A DNA stretch of 64,000 nt from Rosellinia necatrix (lineage: Eukaryota > Ascomycota > Sordariomycetes > Xylariales > Xylariaceae). Made by a program: the position numbers and the translations under genes. The stretch is taken from assembly GCA_021209875.1 (NCBI GenBank), contig JAGYVD010000001.1, positions 4,836,001-4,900,000 of the forward strand, given 5' to 3'. Below, piece by piece: positions 48,723 to 60,162 of the stretch. Below the pieces are notes generated by a model. It saw only the letters and a list, made by a program, of their open reading frames with translations. It was not told the DNA's origin and did no database searches. The stretch's first letter is position 1; each line of letters opens with the position of its first letter.

Positions 48723-49664
48723 AAGCGGCCGGGCAGCCAGCTAGCCAGCCATGTTTGCCGACAAAGCCACATATTGATCAGCCTGCAGATCAGTGCACAT
48801 CGGACTGCAGAGCCTGCCTGGTGATATTACTACCCGAGGGCAGCCCTCTCTGTTCCTTCTGGAACCCAAGCGGATCAAACAGCAACCGGCAGTTATTCCG
48901 TGTTCCCAATGCATGCATTTGACCACAGTCTACCGTGGGTGGCTGGGCGATGGGAGGCCACGCGGGCGCGTTAGTTATCACATCTCATTTTGGAAGCGGC
49001 CAATGAACCAAACCTGTTGATCAACCGGCCTGTGCTCGGGGAAGCCATTGGCGAACATGTCCTCTGCAGGAATAGGGCTTAATTGACAGTGATTGTTGAG
49101 GGTGTGTTGAGAGTAGTGTGAGGGTGTCAGGTGGTAGGTACCGCATTATGGGATTGGTGATTGTGTGTCGCTGCTAGGCTGTCGCTGCTAGGTGTGAAGG
49201 GCTATGCCTGAAGGTACACTTATCAGGGTAGCAAATAAGGTCTATTTTCTAGCTAAGTAGCAGAAGTTATGAACAGTGTGTGCGTGGCTCGTGAGACGCA
49301 GTTTTATAGGGCTGGTCAGTTCCAGTTGTACTAGTCCAGGTTTAGTGGTTAGTTCACGAGCCATTCGGCGATTGTTCGGGATAGGGGTATATGGCAGTTT
49401 GCCGGTATCGGCCCGTGCGCCGATACTTCCTTATGGGCACTGCCCATGACATAGTTACATTTTGATGGTGCGATTGTGGCCGCTAGTAGCCTAATGCAGC
49501 CCATAGGCCCTGCCAGGCCCTCACGTGACCCTGCCTGGATTTATGTTCGAGAAGACGGTAATGTGTGCCTACCGTAGCACACTAGAGTACCGTAAACCTA
49601 GGGAAACAAAGGAATACTAATCACAGGGGAACTTAAACCTATTCGGGAAAATCGCACCGATTGC
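48723..49664. other. Intergenic region ahead of the transposon-rich block
   Basis: No supported gene. ORFs near 48741-49020 on both strands overlap each other and lack motifs. A GTGAGGGTGT-type G/T-rich segment lies at 49090-49140. Confidence 0.5.
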
Positions 49665-49758
49665 TGATAAGTGTGATCAGGGGTATGAAGCTGTAAATAG
49701 CTGTATTTGCAGTATACAGGTCTGTATTGTGGTGTTGTATGTACGAAGGTGATGAAGC
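49665..49758 (-). mobile_element. LTR fragment, 3' end region, related to the solo LTR at 50625
   Basis: The 94 bp from TGATAAG to GATGAAG match the reverse complement of 50787-50880 with about nine differences. Because the other copy ends in CTTATCA, position 49665 is the outer end of an LTR in minus orientation. The sequence diverges after 49758, so only the end is shared (a related LTR subfamily or a recombinant). Flank ATTGC has no matching duplication found, so the far end is not located; the LTR may extend toward about 49940. Confidence 0.6.
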
Positions 49759-49964
49759 TCCTGCAGATATTCTTTTGCATAAACCATACCTGTTTGAGCC
49801 CGCTCCGTTGGTTAAATCAGAGTGGGGGACTCCGTACGTTAGTGTACACTACATTAGCCCCTGTACCGGGGATATTAAGTCCGACATGGTGGAGTCTAGT
49901 GTACCAACACGCCAGCCTACCTAGGCGTAGGAGTAGTATTAACGACTAGTCTATAGGGTTGTAA

Positions 49965-50015
49965 AAAGCCCAGCCCATGGGCTCCGGGCGGGCCCCCATA
50001 AAAGCCCATGGGCTC
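49965..50015 (+). repeat. GC-rich GCCCATGGGCTC repeats at the edge of the AT-rich block
   Basis: GGTTGTAAAAAGCCCAGCCC followed by two CCCATGGGCTC palindromes. It resembles the termini of some hAT elements in general style, but no matching inverted end was found inside the block, so class is not assigned. Confidence 0.35.
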
Positions 50016-50583
50016 TTAGTAGGCCTTGATAAAAATTTATAAGCTTTTAGCAAGCTTTTATAAAATTTATAAGTTTAAAAATTATTAAAAATTTATAAGT
50101 AATTATAAATTTTTATAAATTAAAATTAAACATTATTTTTATATTAATTTTATTTTAATTATTAAATTTATAAATATTAATAAAATATATATAATTATAA
50201 AAATTATAATAAAAAATTAAACTAAATATATATATTTAAAAATAATTCATAAATTATAATAAAAATAAAATATTAAAAATATAAAAACAAAATAATTAAT
50301 ATTAAAATAAAATTATTTTCAAAAAATAATTAATTAATTTAATTTAAATAAAATATATATATTTTCTAAAATCATATTTAAAATTAAATTATATTAAATA
50401 AAATATAAAATTTATTATTATTAAAAATAATATAAAATTTATATTATTATATTTTAAAATTTTTAAATAATATTATTAATTATAAATATAATAAAAATAA
50501 TTAATATATATATTAAAACATAAAATATAATAAAAATTTTATAATTAATTAAAATAAATATTAAAAATAAAATAAAGTTAAAA

Positions 50584-51052
50584 AATCAGTATGAGGGTGG
50601 AAAGAAAGATGCTCTATTAATTCCTGTTAGAGTAGGCAAGGGGTGCCAGGCTTGGCACCACCAGTTGCCCCACTGTAAGATTAGATAAGGTGGCCCAGGC
50701 CACCTGGGCTAGCCCACTTGGGCTAGGCCCACCCACCTACCTGTACTAGTAGGTGGAATTCTAGGACTGCACCTAGAATTCCACCATCTTCATCACCAAC
50801 ACACATACAACACCACAATACATACCAGTATACAGCAAATACAGCTATTTACAGCTTCATACCCCTGACCAGACTTATCAATTCCTCTGCTAGGTGGGGA
50901 AATCTAGTAAGACTAGATTTAGCCCCTGCAGGGGTGGCTGTGGGCCACCTGTTGCCAGCCGTAGCCTGTGCAACCTATCTTTAGCTTATCTAATCTAATA
51001 ATACACGAGCCAGTGGCTCAATTAATACGGGCCCCTCCGGGGACTCTATCAA
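50584..51052 (+). repeat. LTR-like repeat copy 1, interrupted by a solo LTR
   Basis: Outside the inserted LTR (50625-50880), this copy matches 52845-53043 along its length: the ATTAATTCC..TCTGCTAGGTGG join, the CCTCTGCAGAGGTGG-type core, GCCGTAGCCTGTGCAAC and the AGACTCTATCA end. This copy is GC-rich and the other is C-to-T mutated. Confidence 0.75.
50625..50880 (+). mobile_element. Solo LTR (256 bp) with 5-bp target duplication
   Basis: Starts TGTTAGAGTAGG, ends GACTTATCA, flanked on both sides by ATTCC (50620-50624 and 50881-50885). The related repeat at 52845-53043 has the uninterrupted ATTAATTCCTCTGCTAGG, i.e. the empty site with a single ATTCC. Contains inverted GC-rich arms (GCCCAGGCCACCTGGGC and AGGTGGAATTCTAGG..CCTAGAATTCCACC). 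No internal coding region, consistent with LTR-LTR recombination. It is scarcely RIP-mutated, so it is younger than its surroundings. Confidence 0.88.
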
Positions 51053-51780
51053 AAGTATTTTTAAATAATATTTATATTAAATTTTAATATTATGAAAATA
51101 AATATTAGGAAAAAAAAAACTGTTTTTGCTATAAATTATTATAAAAAATTAAAAATAAATAAATATTAAAATATATTAATAAATTTTCATAATAATTTTA
51201 AAAATAATATTTATATTTATAAAATATTAAATAAAATAATAAAATTAAAATAATTAAATATAAAAACATTTTATTTGTTAAAATAAAAATAAAAATTAAT
51301 ATATATATTAATTTATATATTAATAAATTTATTAATTTTTAAAATTTATATTAATAAAATAATAAAATTCAAAGTTTTATTTTAAAATTAATAATAAATT
51401 ATTTAATATTAAAATTATTTTAATAAAAACATTATAAATAATTATATTTTATAAAATAATTATAAAATTAAAACATTTTAAAAGAATTAATTAAATCAAA
51501 ATATTAATTTTTATATAAATTCAATATAAAAGTTTTAAAAAATTTTATTTTAATATATTTAATAATAATTAAATAATATTAATTAAAAACTTTCTTTTTA
51601 TTTTATAAAAATAAATTATTAACTTATTTTTATATAAATTTTTATAAATATTTTTAAAAGTTATAATAAAAATAGTTATATTGTATTAATTTTTAATAAA
51701 ATAATATTTATAATTAATATTATTTTTATTTAAATTAATAATTTCAAATATATTTTTAAATTAATAATCAATCTTAAATA

Positions 51781-51910
51781 ATTGTCACAATAAAGTGGAT
51801 AGCCTTGGCAGAAGGCTGGTGATCGCAGCTTAAGTGCTGCAGTAAGCCTTGTGGCTAAGTTAGTAGCTGTTGGGGTAAGCGGTCAGGTCTATATAAGCCT
51901 AACTTATTTA
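51781..51910. repeat. GC-richer island in the AT block, unknown repeat
   Basis: About 130 bp of mixed composition from TTGTCACAATAAAGTGG to ATAAGCCTAACTTA. Contains AGCCTTGGCAGAAGGCT, a short imperfect hairpin. No second copy was recognised in the window. Confidence 0.4.
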
Positions 51911-52844
51911 AAAAGACTAATTATAAAGCAGGAAAAATATAATTTTTTTAAATTATATATATAAGCTAGCTAGTTTAATTATTTTTATATAATATAATTT
52001 AATTAAATAAATTATTATTATAAGCTTAAATTAATTTTTTAAATTAATTGCTTAGTTTTAATTTTATTGTTTTTATATAATAATTATAAATATAATTTAT
52101 TAATTAAGCTAGTATTTTTATTATAAAAATAATTTTTATGTTAAAATTTATTAATTAAAAGTTTTATTTTTTCTTTATTTTTTGATTTTAAAAATAATTA
52201 TTTAATTTAATTATAAAACCTTAGCTATTTATTTTTATTATAATAATTAATTATATTAAGTTTATTATTTTAAACTGTTTAATAAACAAAGTTTATTAGT
52301 TTAAAAGTTTAAAATTTATATTAAAAATAAAACTTTTAAAATATTATAAATGTAAATATATTGAAAACAATTTATTTTTTAATATAAAATTAATATTTTA
52401 AATAAAAATGATATTATTATTAAACTTAAAAAATATATAAAAATAAAAGTTTAAAGCTGATAATTTAATAAATTAATTTTAGACATTTCAAGAAATTATA
52501 AAAATTATAATGTTATATAACACAAGTTTCATTAAATTTATTAAATATTTAATATTATATAAATAAATAAAAAAAAAACAAATAATTTAAATCATTATTT
52601 TTATTTTTATAATTAACTAGTTTTTGAGTTTTATAAGTTTAAATAATAATTTAAAAAGAATATGTTAAAATTTTTGTATGTATTAAATAAAGAAATATAA
52701 ATACTAAAAGATATTATAAAAATAATAAATAATTTATTTATAAACTATTATTTATAATTTCTTTAAAATTTAAAAATATTTATAACTAAAGCTTTGTTTA
52801 AAGTTTTTTATAAAAACCTAGCTTTAAATTAAACTAATTAAGAA

Positions 52845-53043
52845 GATTGGTATAAGGGTAGGAAAAAAGATGCTTTTATTAATTCCTCTGCTAGGTGGGA
52901 AATTCTAGTAAGTCTAGAATTAACCTCTGCAGAGGTGGCTATAGGCCACTTGTTGCCAGCTGTAGCTTGTGCAACTTATTTAATTTAATAATATACAAGC
53001 CGTTGGTTTAATTAATATCGGCCTTTTTAAAGACTTTATTAAA
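52845..53043 (+). repeat. LTR-like repeat copy 2 (RIP-mutated, empty site)
   Basis: Same repeat as 50584-51052 without the solo LTR. Differences are mostly C-to-T or G-to-A (for example GGGCCCCTCCGGGGACTC versus GGCCTTTTTAAAGACTT). The two copies may be LTRs of one element about 2.4 kb long, but no target duplication was found to prove it. Confidence 0.7.
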
Positions 53044-54655
53044 ATGCCGGCGGATAGAAAAATAGCTACTATTTTTAATAATACGTTAAGTTATTTTATA
53101 AGGCTGTTTTTTATGTTTAATTTTTTTTTTTTTTTAAAATCAAAGCTGTTTTTTTTAAATAATTATTTATTATTTTTTTTAAATAACGTGGTTAATTTTT
53201 AACATATTATTAGTTATGTTTATATTTTTAGTTTTATTATTTAATTAAATAATTAAATCTGTTTTTTTTATTAACGTAATGTTTAAAAATTTATTTAATT
53301 TTATATATTTTTTATTATTATTATTTAAATGCTTATATTAATTAGTTTTTATTAGTTTAAACGTTATTTTAGTTTATTTAAAAAGTTATTTTAATTATAT
53401 ATATATTTTAAATAACCTATTAATATTATTAAATAAATTTTATAATATTTTAAAATATTAAATTTATAAGCTAAGTTTTTAATTTTTTATTATTATTTTA
53501 AGTTTTATATATTATTATAAATATTTTTTAAAAGTTTATTTAATAAATAATATTTATTATATAAACGTAATAATATTTTTTATTAAAAATAAATTATAAT
53601 ATATAATATTTATTATTATAATATTTTTAGTTTATGCTGCAGCAAAATTTATTATTAGTTTAGCATTTTATTTAAAATAGTTTTTAAAGTTTTTATTTAT
53701 TTTATGCTTGATTAATTAAATTAATTAATAATAAAGGTTAAAAGTTTTAATAATTAAAATCTAAATAACTGTTTATATATAATAAATTATATTACTTATA
53801 ATTATATAATATTAAAGTTTTATTATAATATTAAATATATATTAATTTAATTAAATTTAAAGTTGTTAAACTTGTAATAATATATTATTAATTTAATTGT
53901 TTAGTTTTTTTTTTAATAATTTATTATTTCATAAATAAAACCCTATAATTATTAATAATTTTATATTTAAAGCTTTTTATATTTTTTTTTAAAATTATAT
54001 ATAAATCTTTACTTTTAATTAAAAATAATACTTTTAAAACTTTTTATTATTTATTTATAATTATTTTATAAATATATTAGATTAATTTTTAATTATATAT
54101 TTTTATTTTAAAAATAAACAAGCTTTATTTAAATATATAATATAATATAATTATTATATAATTATATATATTATAATATTTTTGCCTGCTTATTATTATA
54201 ACATATTTTTAATATTTATTAAAAGTAGTTTTAATATAAAATTAATTATTATTGCTTATATAAATAATATATTTTTAAACGGTTTAATTTAAAATTTTTA
54301 TTAGTTTAAATTAGTTTACATAATTAAAATTAAAATTTAAATAATATTTAATATATTTTTAATTAATTAAGATTTGCTGTAAATTAAAAACTTTTTTAAA
54401 TTTTGCTTTTTATTTATTGTTTATTATTATTTTTGCTACATATTCTATTATATTTCATATTAAGTCTAATATTACTAATTTTTTAATTTTTATAACTTGT
54501 TTATTTTATTTATAATGTTTTATATTAATTTAAATCTGTTTAATATATTTAATATATAATTCAATTTTTTAATACAAAAATATTTAAAATCTATACTAAA
54601 AAATATATATTAAAAAGTTAATTAATTAAATATTTATATAATCTATAGCAGCTAT

Positions 54656-54883
54656 TAACAAGGATATATTGGGGTCCTGTATGGTGATCTAGTGAAAATA
54701 GCAAATTACAGGTAGAAGGAAGGACTGGCCATGCCAGCCAGCCGAAGGCTGGCCAATATAGCCAGTGGGCTACCCTTATCTAATCTATTGCGGGCCCGGC
54801 TAGGTCCTGCGGACCCAGCCTACAGACCTAGCCTAGCCTATCCTAGGGTGGGTCTTTTAGACACCCCTTACCTGTTTATATTA
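54656..54883. repeat. Left 228-bp LTR of the miniature element
   Basis: Ends ACCTGTTTATATTA, the RIP-altered form of ACCTGTCTGTATCA at the end of the right copy. Confidence 0.85.
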
Positions 54884-55089
54884 AATGCTGCTACAGATAT
54901 AAAAAATTGCTAACTTTAACAAAAACATTTAAGCTATACTACTAGCTATTATTTTATTTAGCCGTAGCCTTAGCTCTAGCTTTTATACGTAGGTCGACTA
55001 GTTAGTACTTTGCTTATACCCCGTAGCTTTATTTGTAGTCGAACTAGTACCTGCCAGGTACTTGGTAAGTAAGTAGATAGATTAGTTAA

Positions 55090-55215
55090 ATTAGCCGGAC
55101 TGGTCGAATTAGCCGGACTGGTCGGATTAGCCGCACTGGTCTAGTTGGCCGGACTAGCTGAATTGGCTGTATTCGACTAGACTGGTCGAATTGGCTGTAT
55201 TTAACTGGCTTAGTT
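55090..55215. repeat. AGCCGGACTGGTCGAATT short tandem repeat inside the element
   Basis: Six or so imperfect 15-18 bp units (variants of ATTAGCCGGACTGGTCG) follow one another in the interior of the miniature LTR element. Confidence 0.7.
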
Positions 55216-55639
55216 AGTTGAAAAAAAGAAATTAAATAAGTTAACTATCTGTTAGGTGTCGACAGGTTGTACGGTGGGATTGTTGAATAGTCAGGTTTTT
55301 TATACGTGGGTCTGACTATTAAATAATTAAAAGTTAAATAAATAGTCGACTAGCTGTTAAATTTCGACTGGTTAACTAGTTGGTTAAATGTTGTACAGAT
55401 ATTTACTGCGGTTAAAAAAGTAAGCGAAACGACTGCGTTTTAACGTTTAGCTAAATAGACTTGACGACTAGTTCTTAAAAAAAAAGCAGGCCTAATATTT
55501 AAACAGGTCGTCCAGTTTTTTTTAAGCGGTTTAGAATAGCGTAGACGGTTATAGCAACAGCATAAACAGCAATAACAACAGCGTACAACAAATAGCTGTC
55601 GAAAGCTTTAAGTAGCAGACTATATACGTTTAATACAAA

Positions 55640-55905
55640 TATAAATCTAACAGTTAAAAAACATGCAGGCGTATTCTATATATTAAACAGACTAGGCTGC
55701 TGTACAAGCTAACGGTTAAAAAATATGCAGGCATACTTCAAAAAGCTGTCGGTTTAAAAATATGCAGCAGAATTATATCGAAAAGCTGTACGTCTGCCCA
55801 ACTATAAAACGTTTAAAATTAAAATATTTAATAGAACAGTATAACAAATAATCAACTTGTTTAACGTATAAGCTGACGGTTAAAAAACATGCAGCTGTAC
55901 TAGTT
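55640..55905. repeat. Four spaced copies of a GGTTAAAAAACATGCAG unit
   Basis: Units near 55652, 55706, 55745 and 55876 share (G/C)GGTTAAAAAA(C/T)ATGCAG and are spaced 40-130 bp apart. They lie in the interior of the miniature LTR element. Confidence 0.65.
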
Positions 55906-55965
55906 TATATACGTTACCGACGTAGCTACTATTAACAACAGAATGTCGCAGATTACCGCATTATT

Positions 55966-56193
55966 TAATAAAGATATATTAAAGTCTTGTATAATAATCT
56001 AATAAAAATACCGAATTACAGGTAGAAAGAAGGACTAGCTATGCCAGCCAGCCAAAGGCTGGCTAATATAGCCAGTGGGCTACCTTTATCTAATTTATTA
56101 CGGGCCCGGCTAGGTCCTGCGGACCCAGCCTACAGACCTAGCCTAGCCAATCCTAGGGTGGGTCCTTTGGACACCCCCTACCTGTCTGTATCA
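55966..56193. repeat. Right 228-bp LTR of the miniature element
   Basis: Starts TAATAAAGATATATT and ends CTGTATCA, followed directly by the GCTAT duplication. Confidence 0.85.
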
Positions 56194-57183
56194 GCTATAT
56201 TTAATAATATTTAATTAATTATATTTTTAATAATTAAATAATTTATAAATATACTTATATTATTTTTATTAAATTAAATTATTATTTATAGTTTTTAGCA
56301 GCTTAAATAAAACAACTTATTTTTAATTTAAACAATTTATATTTAGTTTTAGCTTGTAATAAATTATAACTTAAATATATAATTAGTTTTATTTATATAA
56401 ATAAAATTAAGCTTTTAAGCTTTTAATTATATTTTTGCTTATATAAAATAATATAACTTTAAAACTATATTTTTAGTTTTATTTATTTATAAAAACAGTT
56501 TTTTAAATTATAATATTATAAAATTATTTTATAATAGATAATATTTTAAATAGCTTTGAATAAAATTATTTTTATTTTTAGTAATTTATAATATATATTA
56601 TAAAAATAATAAATATGTTTTTTTATTTAAAATTTTATTTTTATATTTTTAGCTAATAAGTTAGTTTTTAATTTTATAGTAGTTCTGCTAATTAAACATA
56701 ATATAAAATTAAATTATAAAACAATCCGCTTGTTTTAAAATATTTTTAAAAGCTTATAACGTTTTTAAAAAATTAATTATTAAAATGTTTATATTTATTT
56801 AATAATAATTAATAGTTTTAAAATATTAATATAAAATTGAAAAAGTTTTATAAATAAATAGCTTATAAAAATTTTATAAAAATAACACGGTATTTTTTAT
56901 AAAATAATATAAAAACTATGTTAAAATGTTTAAAATAATTTTATAACTATTAAAATATATAATAATATTATTAATAAAATATTAACAATAATATATATAT
57001 TTATATAGCAGTTAATTTATATATTTTTATATATATATTAAAAATTATTATATTTTATTAATATTATATTAAATTATTTTAAGCTATAAAACTAATTATT
57101 ATAAATATATTTTTAAATTTGAAATATATTAAAAATTTGTAAAAAATCTTGTTATATTAATAATTCTTGTTGAATAGGCTTTA

Positions 57184-57200
57184 TACATGCGACGCATGTA
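57184..57200. repeat. Palindrome TACATGCG-A-CGCATGTA
   Basis: Perfect 8-bp arms around one A, GC-richer than its surroundings. Conservation of CG dinucleotides in a RIP block is notable but the site is short. Confidence 0.6.
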
Positions 57201-57746
57201 CTGTTTACGCGTGAAACAAAATATAACTTCTTGTTATATAATGTTTATTATGCGTAATAATTTTTTTAAATAATTATTATATATAGTATTATTTTAAGTG
57301 TATTATATTAAAATTTTATTAACGCATAATTTATTAAAATAATAACAATAATACAGCTTGTTTTATATATAAAATATACACGCTGTATATATATATATAA
57401 TATATATGCTATATATTTATATAAAACATATATATATATAACAGCTATAAATAACTATAATTAATTGCTATAGTTTTAACATTAGTTTTTTTTTTATTAA
57501 TCGTAGTTTTTTATTTATATATTATTTTCTACTTATATATAGTTGCTTATATATATATAATTGCCTGTTTATATATAGTTGCTTTTTATATAAAATCTCC
57601 CGCTTATACACAGCCTCTGATTTATGCACGCTTTATATAACTGCTATTTAATATTTAAGCCTAGGCCTAAAGTTGCTAGCATGCCTTCCGCTTAAATATA
57701 CGTACAGCTTTATTTACAGCTAACTTTTTGTTCTGCTATTCTGTTT

Positions 57747-57749
<3 letters not shown>

Positions 57750-57782
<33 letters not shown>

Positions 57783-57895
57783 GTTGTAGCCTTTTTTATA
57801 TATAATATAAATGCTAATTTTTAAAAGCTGCAGTATTAATAATAATAATAATAATAATATCTGCTGCTGCTTCTGCTGCTACTGCTGCTGCTTTT
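57750..57895. repeat. AT run and AAT/CTG microsatellites
   Basis: About 16 AT units at 57750-57781, then (AAT)n at 57836-57858 and about ten CTG-type triplets (CTGCTGCTGCTTCTGCTGCTACTGCTG) to 57895. Confidence 0.8.
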
Positions 57896-58659
57896 ATGCT
57901 GTTTGCCTGCTTTTGCTTTTATTTTACGCTTTTTTTAATAAAAATTATTTTATAGTTTATAAACTTTGTTTATATAAAAAAAAACAGCTAAATAAAAGTT
58001 TACTGTTTTTTTATAAAAACTTAGGCCTGCCAGGCTTTAATATAATTTTTATATATTAACAGGCGTAATTTTTTTTTAAGCTAATAATTATTTATATATA
58101 TATATATATATTTTTTTTATTAACAGGTTTTTATATGCGATAAAATATTAAAAATATTATTGCAGCCGCTTTTTGTTATAATATTTTGTTTTAAATAACA
58201 GTTTTAAATGTTTTTATAAACGTTTAAACTAAATTTATTTGCTGCAAAACTATTTTTAAACTTTTTAATTTAAAACTAAAAACTTAATATTTAAAAATAT
58301 ATATAAATAAATTATATAATAGCTGCTGTTATAATTAAAAAGCTTTATTTAATTTATATTATTAAATTTTTAATTTTTAAAAAACGCTTATGTTTTTATA
58401 TTTAACGCTTATATAAAACATAATATTTTAATTATAACCAAAAAAAAAAAAAGAAAATTAAATAAATTTGCTTTTTTATTTTTTTATATTTTGTTTTTTT
58501 ATATATAAATAATATAAAAATAAATATATAGTTTATATAAACATAAAAATAAAAATATAGCTTATATATAATTTTTTTTACATGTAAAAAAAAAAAAATT
58601 AATTATTATATATAAACAAAAAATATAAAACTTAAAGTTTAATATATTAATCTATTTAT

Positions 58660-58835
58660 AAACCATAAACTTTTAAGCTTTGCTAGCTTTAATTAAAATT
58701 AAAGTTAAAATATATAACAGCTAACTATTATATATATTATTATTATATTATTAAAGCTTGTTTTTAAAAAGTCAGGCTTTTAATAATAATTATATATTTT
58801 TATATAAATAAAATAACGTTTCAGCTGTTATTATA
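58660..58835. repeat. Degenerate direct repeat, unit 1
   Basis: Pairs with 58908-59083 (period about 248 bp). Shared anchors: AAACTTT..GCTTTGC.AGCTTTAATTAAAA, TATTATTATTATA.TA.TAAAGCTT and AAAATAA.GTTT. Differences are typical RIP transitions plus indels. Confidence 0.55.
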
Positions 58836-58882
58836 TTAAAAAAATAAAAATATTTAAAAATATTTAAAAATAATAAAAAATA

Positions 58883-58928
58883 GCAAAGTTTAAAGTTTAT
58901 AATATCTTTTATAAACTTTAAACTTTGC
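58883..58928. repeat. Perfect 20-bp inverted repeat with 6-bp loop
   Basis: Left arm 58883-58902 (GCAAAGTTTAAAGTTTATAA), loop TATCTT (58903-58908), right arm 58909-58928 is its exact reverse complement. A hairpin or cruciform is possible. No promoter or terminator assignment is made. Confidence 0.85.
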
Positions 58929-59083
58929 AAGCTTTAATTAAAAATTAAACCTAGGTTATATAATAATTAAATATAATATATATTATTATTATACTACTAA
59001 AGCTTATTTTTTTAAAAGTTAGATCTTTAATTATAATTATATTTTTTATTATATAGTAAAATAAAGTTTGCATTATTATTATA
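58908..59083. repeat. Degenerate direct repeat, unit 2
   Basis: Second unit of the pair described at 58660; its left edge overlaps the right arm of the perfect inverted repeat. Confidence 0.55.
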
Positions 59084-59189
59084 TAAAAAAATAACATTTA
59101 TTGTTATATAAACCCTGCTTTTTTATTATTTTTACTTTTTAGTTTGTTTTACGTACGCTTTAACCTGTACGGTCAGTTTATTTATAAAT

Positions 59190-59460
59190 ACCAGGTTTTC
59201 TAAGGCTTAGTTTAGTTTTTGTTTAGTAAATACGTCCGCTATGTTATTAGCACCGTTGATCTATTATATTTTAGAGATTTCCTTTTTTTTATATAATTCC
59301 TAAAGCAACATAATATTTATTATTAAACGCTTTTAATATGTTGTATATACAGCGAAATAGTCTATATGCTTGTTTAATCTTGCCTATTGCCTAGTAAGCT
59401 TTAATAAGCATTGTATAACATTATATACTAACTATTCTGGCCTGGTTTTAAAATTTTTTT
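59190..59460 (-). pseudogene. Decayed Ty1/copia RNase H remnant
   Basis: On the minus strand one frame reads GANNIADVFTKQKLN (A-D-V-F-T-K at 59222-59239), close to the ADxFTK motif that ends copia RNase H domains. About 100 codons upstream in the same region is weak VALG-like coding, broken by stops. This is the only protein-level trace of an autonomous retroelement in the block. The match is short, so the call is moderate. Confidence 0.5.
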
Positions 59461-59892
59461 AAAAAAAGAATTTATATTTAATTATTATATATTTTTTAAA
59501 GTAGTTAATTTATTAACTAATTTATTGTTTTATTTTTTAATTGTTTTTTTAGATTTTTTTATTTAAACTAGTTTTTTTTTTAAATATTTTTTCATATGTT
59601 AATTAGCTTGTTTATATATAATAATAAAATAAAAATAAAATTATATAGCGCGACTTTTTTTTTAAAGCTATAAATAGCTTGTTTTTAGCTATATTAGCGC
59701 GTTTAAAAAAAAAGATTTTTTAAATATGTATTTTTAATTATATTATTATTGTATATTTTAATTAAGCTTAGTATTTTTTTTGCTAATGTTTAAATATAAT
59801 TAATAATTCATTAGTAGTGTAAATATAAGTTAATATTTAAATTTTTATTTTTTAATGTTTTTTTTTTTTTTTAAGTTTAAACGTATAAGCTG

Positions 59893-60162
59893 TGTCATGA
59901 CCCACAGCCATGATGGCCCTGATTGGCTGCACGAATAAGTGGCCTGGCGGCCCCTGATTGGTTCCCCGGCTAAGTGGGTACAAGTACGAGGTGGTGAATG
60001 CGGTAGGCCAGTCACGTAGTGAATGGCCAGTGGTATGTACAAGTAGGAATTCTGGCCGTCGGCCCTGTGTATAGTTCTCTTCTTTTCTCAACCTTAGTTT
60101 TTCTTCCCAATACATAGGTATAGTTGGGCCCCGCTCCAACTGCCGCTATTGCAGCCATCACA
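59893..60162 (+). mobile_element. Solo LTR (270 bp) with 5-bp target duplication
   Basis: Starts TGTCATGACCCACAGCC, ends GCAGCCATCACA, flanked by AGCTG at 59888-59892 and 60163-60167. Composition is near 50% GC inside DNA that is over 80% AT, so it is a recent arrival that escaped or post-dates RIP. A 95-aa minus ORF inside it is not protein-like. Orientation is assigned by reading TG..CA left to right and could be the reverse. Confidence 0.9.

Larger units (their letters stand above)
54656..56193. mobile_element. Miniature LTR element (TRIM-like) with two 228-bp LTRs
   Basis: Left LTR 54656-54883 and right LTR 55966-56193 are exactly the same length. They share the GCCGAAGGCTGG/GCCAAAGGCTGG, GCGGGCCCGGCTAGGTCCTG and ACCTAGCCTAGCC blocks. 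The element is bracketed by GCTAT at 54651-54655 and 56194-56198, a 5-bp target duplication. The right end is TATCA (canonical CA); the left end is TAACAAGG, readable as a RIP-altered TGACAAGG. LTR differences are mainly C/T and G/A. The 1082-bp interior has no gag or pol frame, only short repeats, so it would be a non-autonomous element. Polarity is inferred from sequence symmetry only; strand is not assigned. Confidence 0.85.

Noticed and set aside
49965..50600. A hAT DNA transposon starting at GGTTGTAAAAAGCCC
   Set aside because: No opposite inverted end or 8-bp duplication could be found; left as an unclassified repeat.
54650..56200. CRISPR-like array from the spaced repeats
   Set aside because: Repeats are imperfect and irregularly spaced inside an LTR element in a eukaryotic genome.
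57811..58059. 82-aa ORF with poly-Asn and Cys runs
   Set aside because: Translation of AAT and CTG microsatellites in an AT-rich desert.
59845..60139. 65- and 95-aa minus ORFs
   Set aside because: They lie inside the solo LTR and show no protein family likeness.
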